NCBI GenBank assembly: GCA_021613375.1
Contig: CM038720.1
Span: forward strand, 4,031,889-4,095,888
DNA: 64,000 nucleotides
Direction of reading: 5' to 3'
From: Megaleporinus macrocephalus
Taxonomy: Eukaryota; Chordata; Actinopteri; Characiformes; Anostomidae
A program made the position numbers and the translations under genes. Below, piece after piece: positions 63,661 to 64,000 of the stretch. The notes under the pieces were generated by a model that saw only the letters and a program-made list of their open reading frames with translations, had not been told where the DNA came from and searched no databases. How positions within the stretch are numbered: the first letter of the stretch is position 1; every line of letters starts with the position of its first letter.

Positions 63661-63716
63661 AAAACAAAGGTTGTTGTATATAATAAAGTGTTACATAATA
63701 ACTAGTACTATGTACG

Positions 63717-63718
<2 letters not shown>

Positions 63719-63786
<68 letters not shown>

Positions 63787-63792
63787 GAGTAG

Positions 63793-63822
<30 letters not shown>
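63719..63822. repeat. (AT)n microsatellite, interrupted
   Basis: Two AT runs separated by AATGAGTAGATTT, a sequence that recurs after the second run. Confidence 0.95.
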
Positions 63823-63823
<1 letters not shown>

Positions 63824-63897
63824 ATGAGTAGATTTACAAAACCCTATATTTATAAATCGCTTTCTGTTCATTGTTTGTACTGCAGAGTCTATGTTCC

Positions 63898-63898
<1 letters not shown>

Positions 63899-63950
<52 letters not shown>

Positions 63951-63966
63951 TGTGTGTGTGTGTGTG
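63899..63966. repeat. (TG)n microsatellite
   Basis: About 30 TG repeats with one TTTT interruption. Confidence 0.95.
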
Positions 63967-64000
63967 CATACATGTACTACGCTTGAGTTATTCCATGTTG

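Larger units (their letters stand above)
62703..64000 (-). other. pcdha: Part of the alpha intron CP1-CP2
   Basis: Holds a MITE and microsatellites; no exon is seen to the window end. Confidence 0.75.

Overview
The window is vertebrate genomic DNA, almost certainly from a teleost fish. It carries large single-exon cadherin genes in a clustered-protocadherin layout, abundant AT and TG microsatellites, and fish-type interspersed repeats (degenerate Tc1-like elements and MITEs, and a LINE 3' fragment). The repeat flavour suggests an otophysan such as a characin or catfish, but that is inference.

Everything recognisable as host coding sequence is on the minus strand, so transcription runs from high to low coordinates. 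At the right, two exons of the protocadherin-alpha constant region are present: CP2 (62614-62702) and the terminal CP3 (43319-43629), separated by a 19-kb intron full of repeats. CP1 and the alpha variable exons should lie beyond 64000. Left of CP3 is an 8.9-kb spacer (34449-43318) with alpha 3' UTR sequence, CTCF-like motifs, a near-canonical REST/NRSF site and fish repeats. Left of that are nine protocadherin-gamma variable exons in tandem, called V1 (32055-34448) to V9 (1135-3537) in transcription order. Their shared constant exons must lie below position 1.

Each variable exon encodes a signal peptide, six cadherin ectodomains, a transmembrane helix and a short variable cytoplasmic tail, and ends GAG at a GT splice donor. 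Each has its own promoter with a CGCT-core conserved sequence element about 190-245 bp upstream of the ATG. The nine promoters also share a CCACCC-type box 37-40 bp nearer the exon. EC1-EC4 (trans homophilic recognition) vary between exons. EC5 through the membrane-proximal tail is almost identical in all nine, as expected from gene conversion. V2-V5 form a younger subfamily made by tandem duplication, with mosaic joins inside exons.

The candidate regulatory architecture resembles the mammalian alpha cluster. CTCF-like motifs downstream of CP3 point back toward the alpha promoters, as at HS5-1. A REST site lies at 35.1 kb. Three RFX X-box motifs cluster at 53.3-53.4 kb in the CP2-CP3 intron, where mammals carry HS7. 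An exon-like block at 36625-36716 on the minus strand is unexplained. The rest of the window is introns, minisatellites and mobile-element debris.
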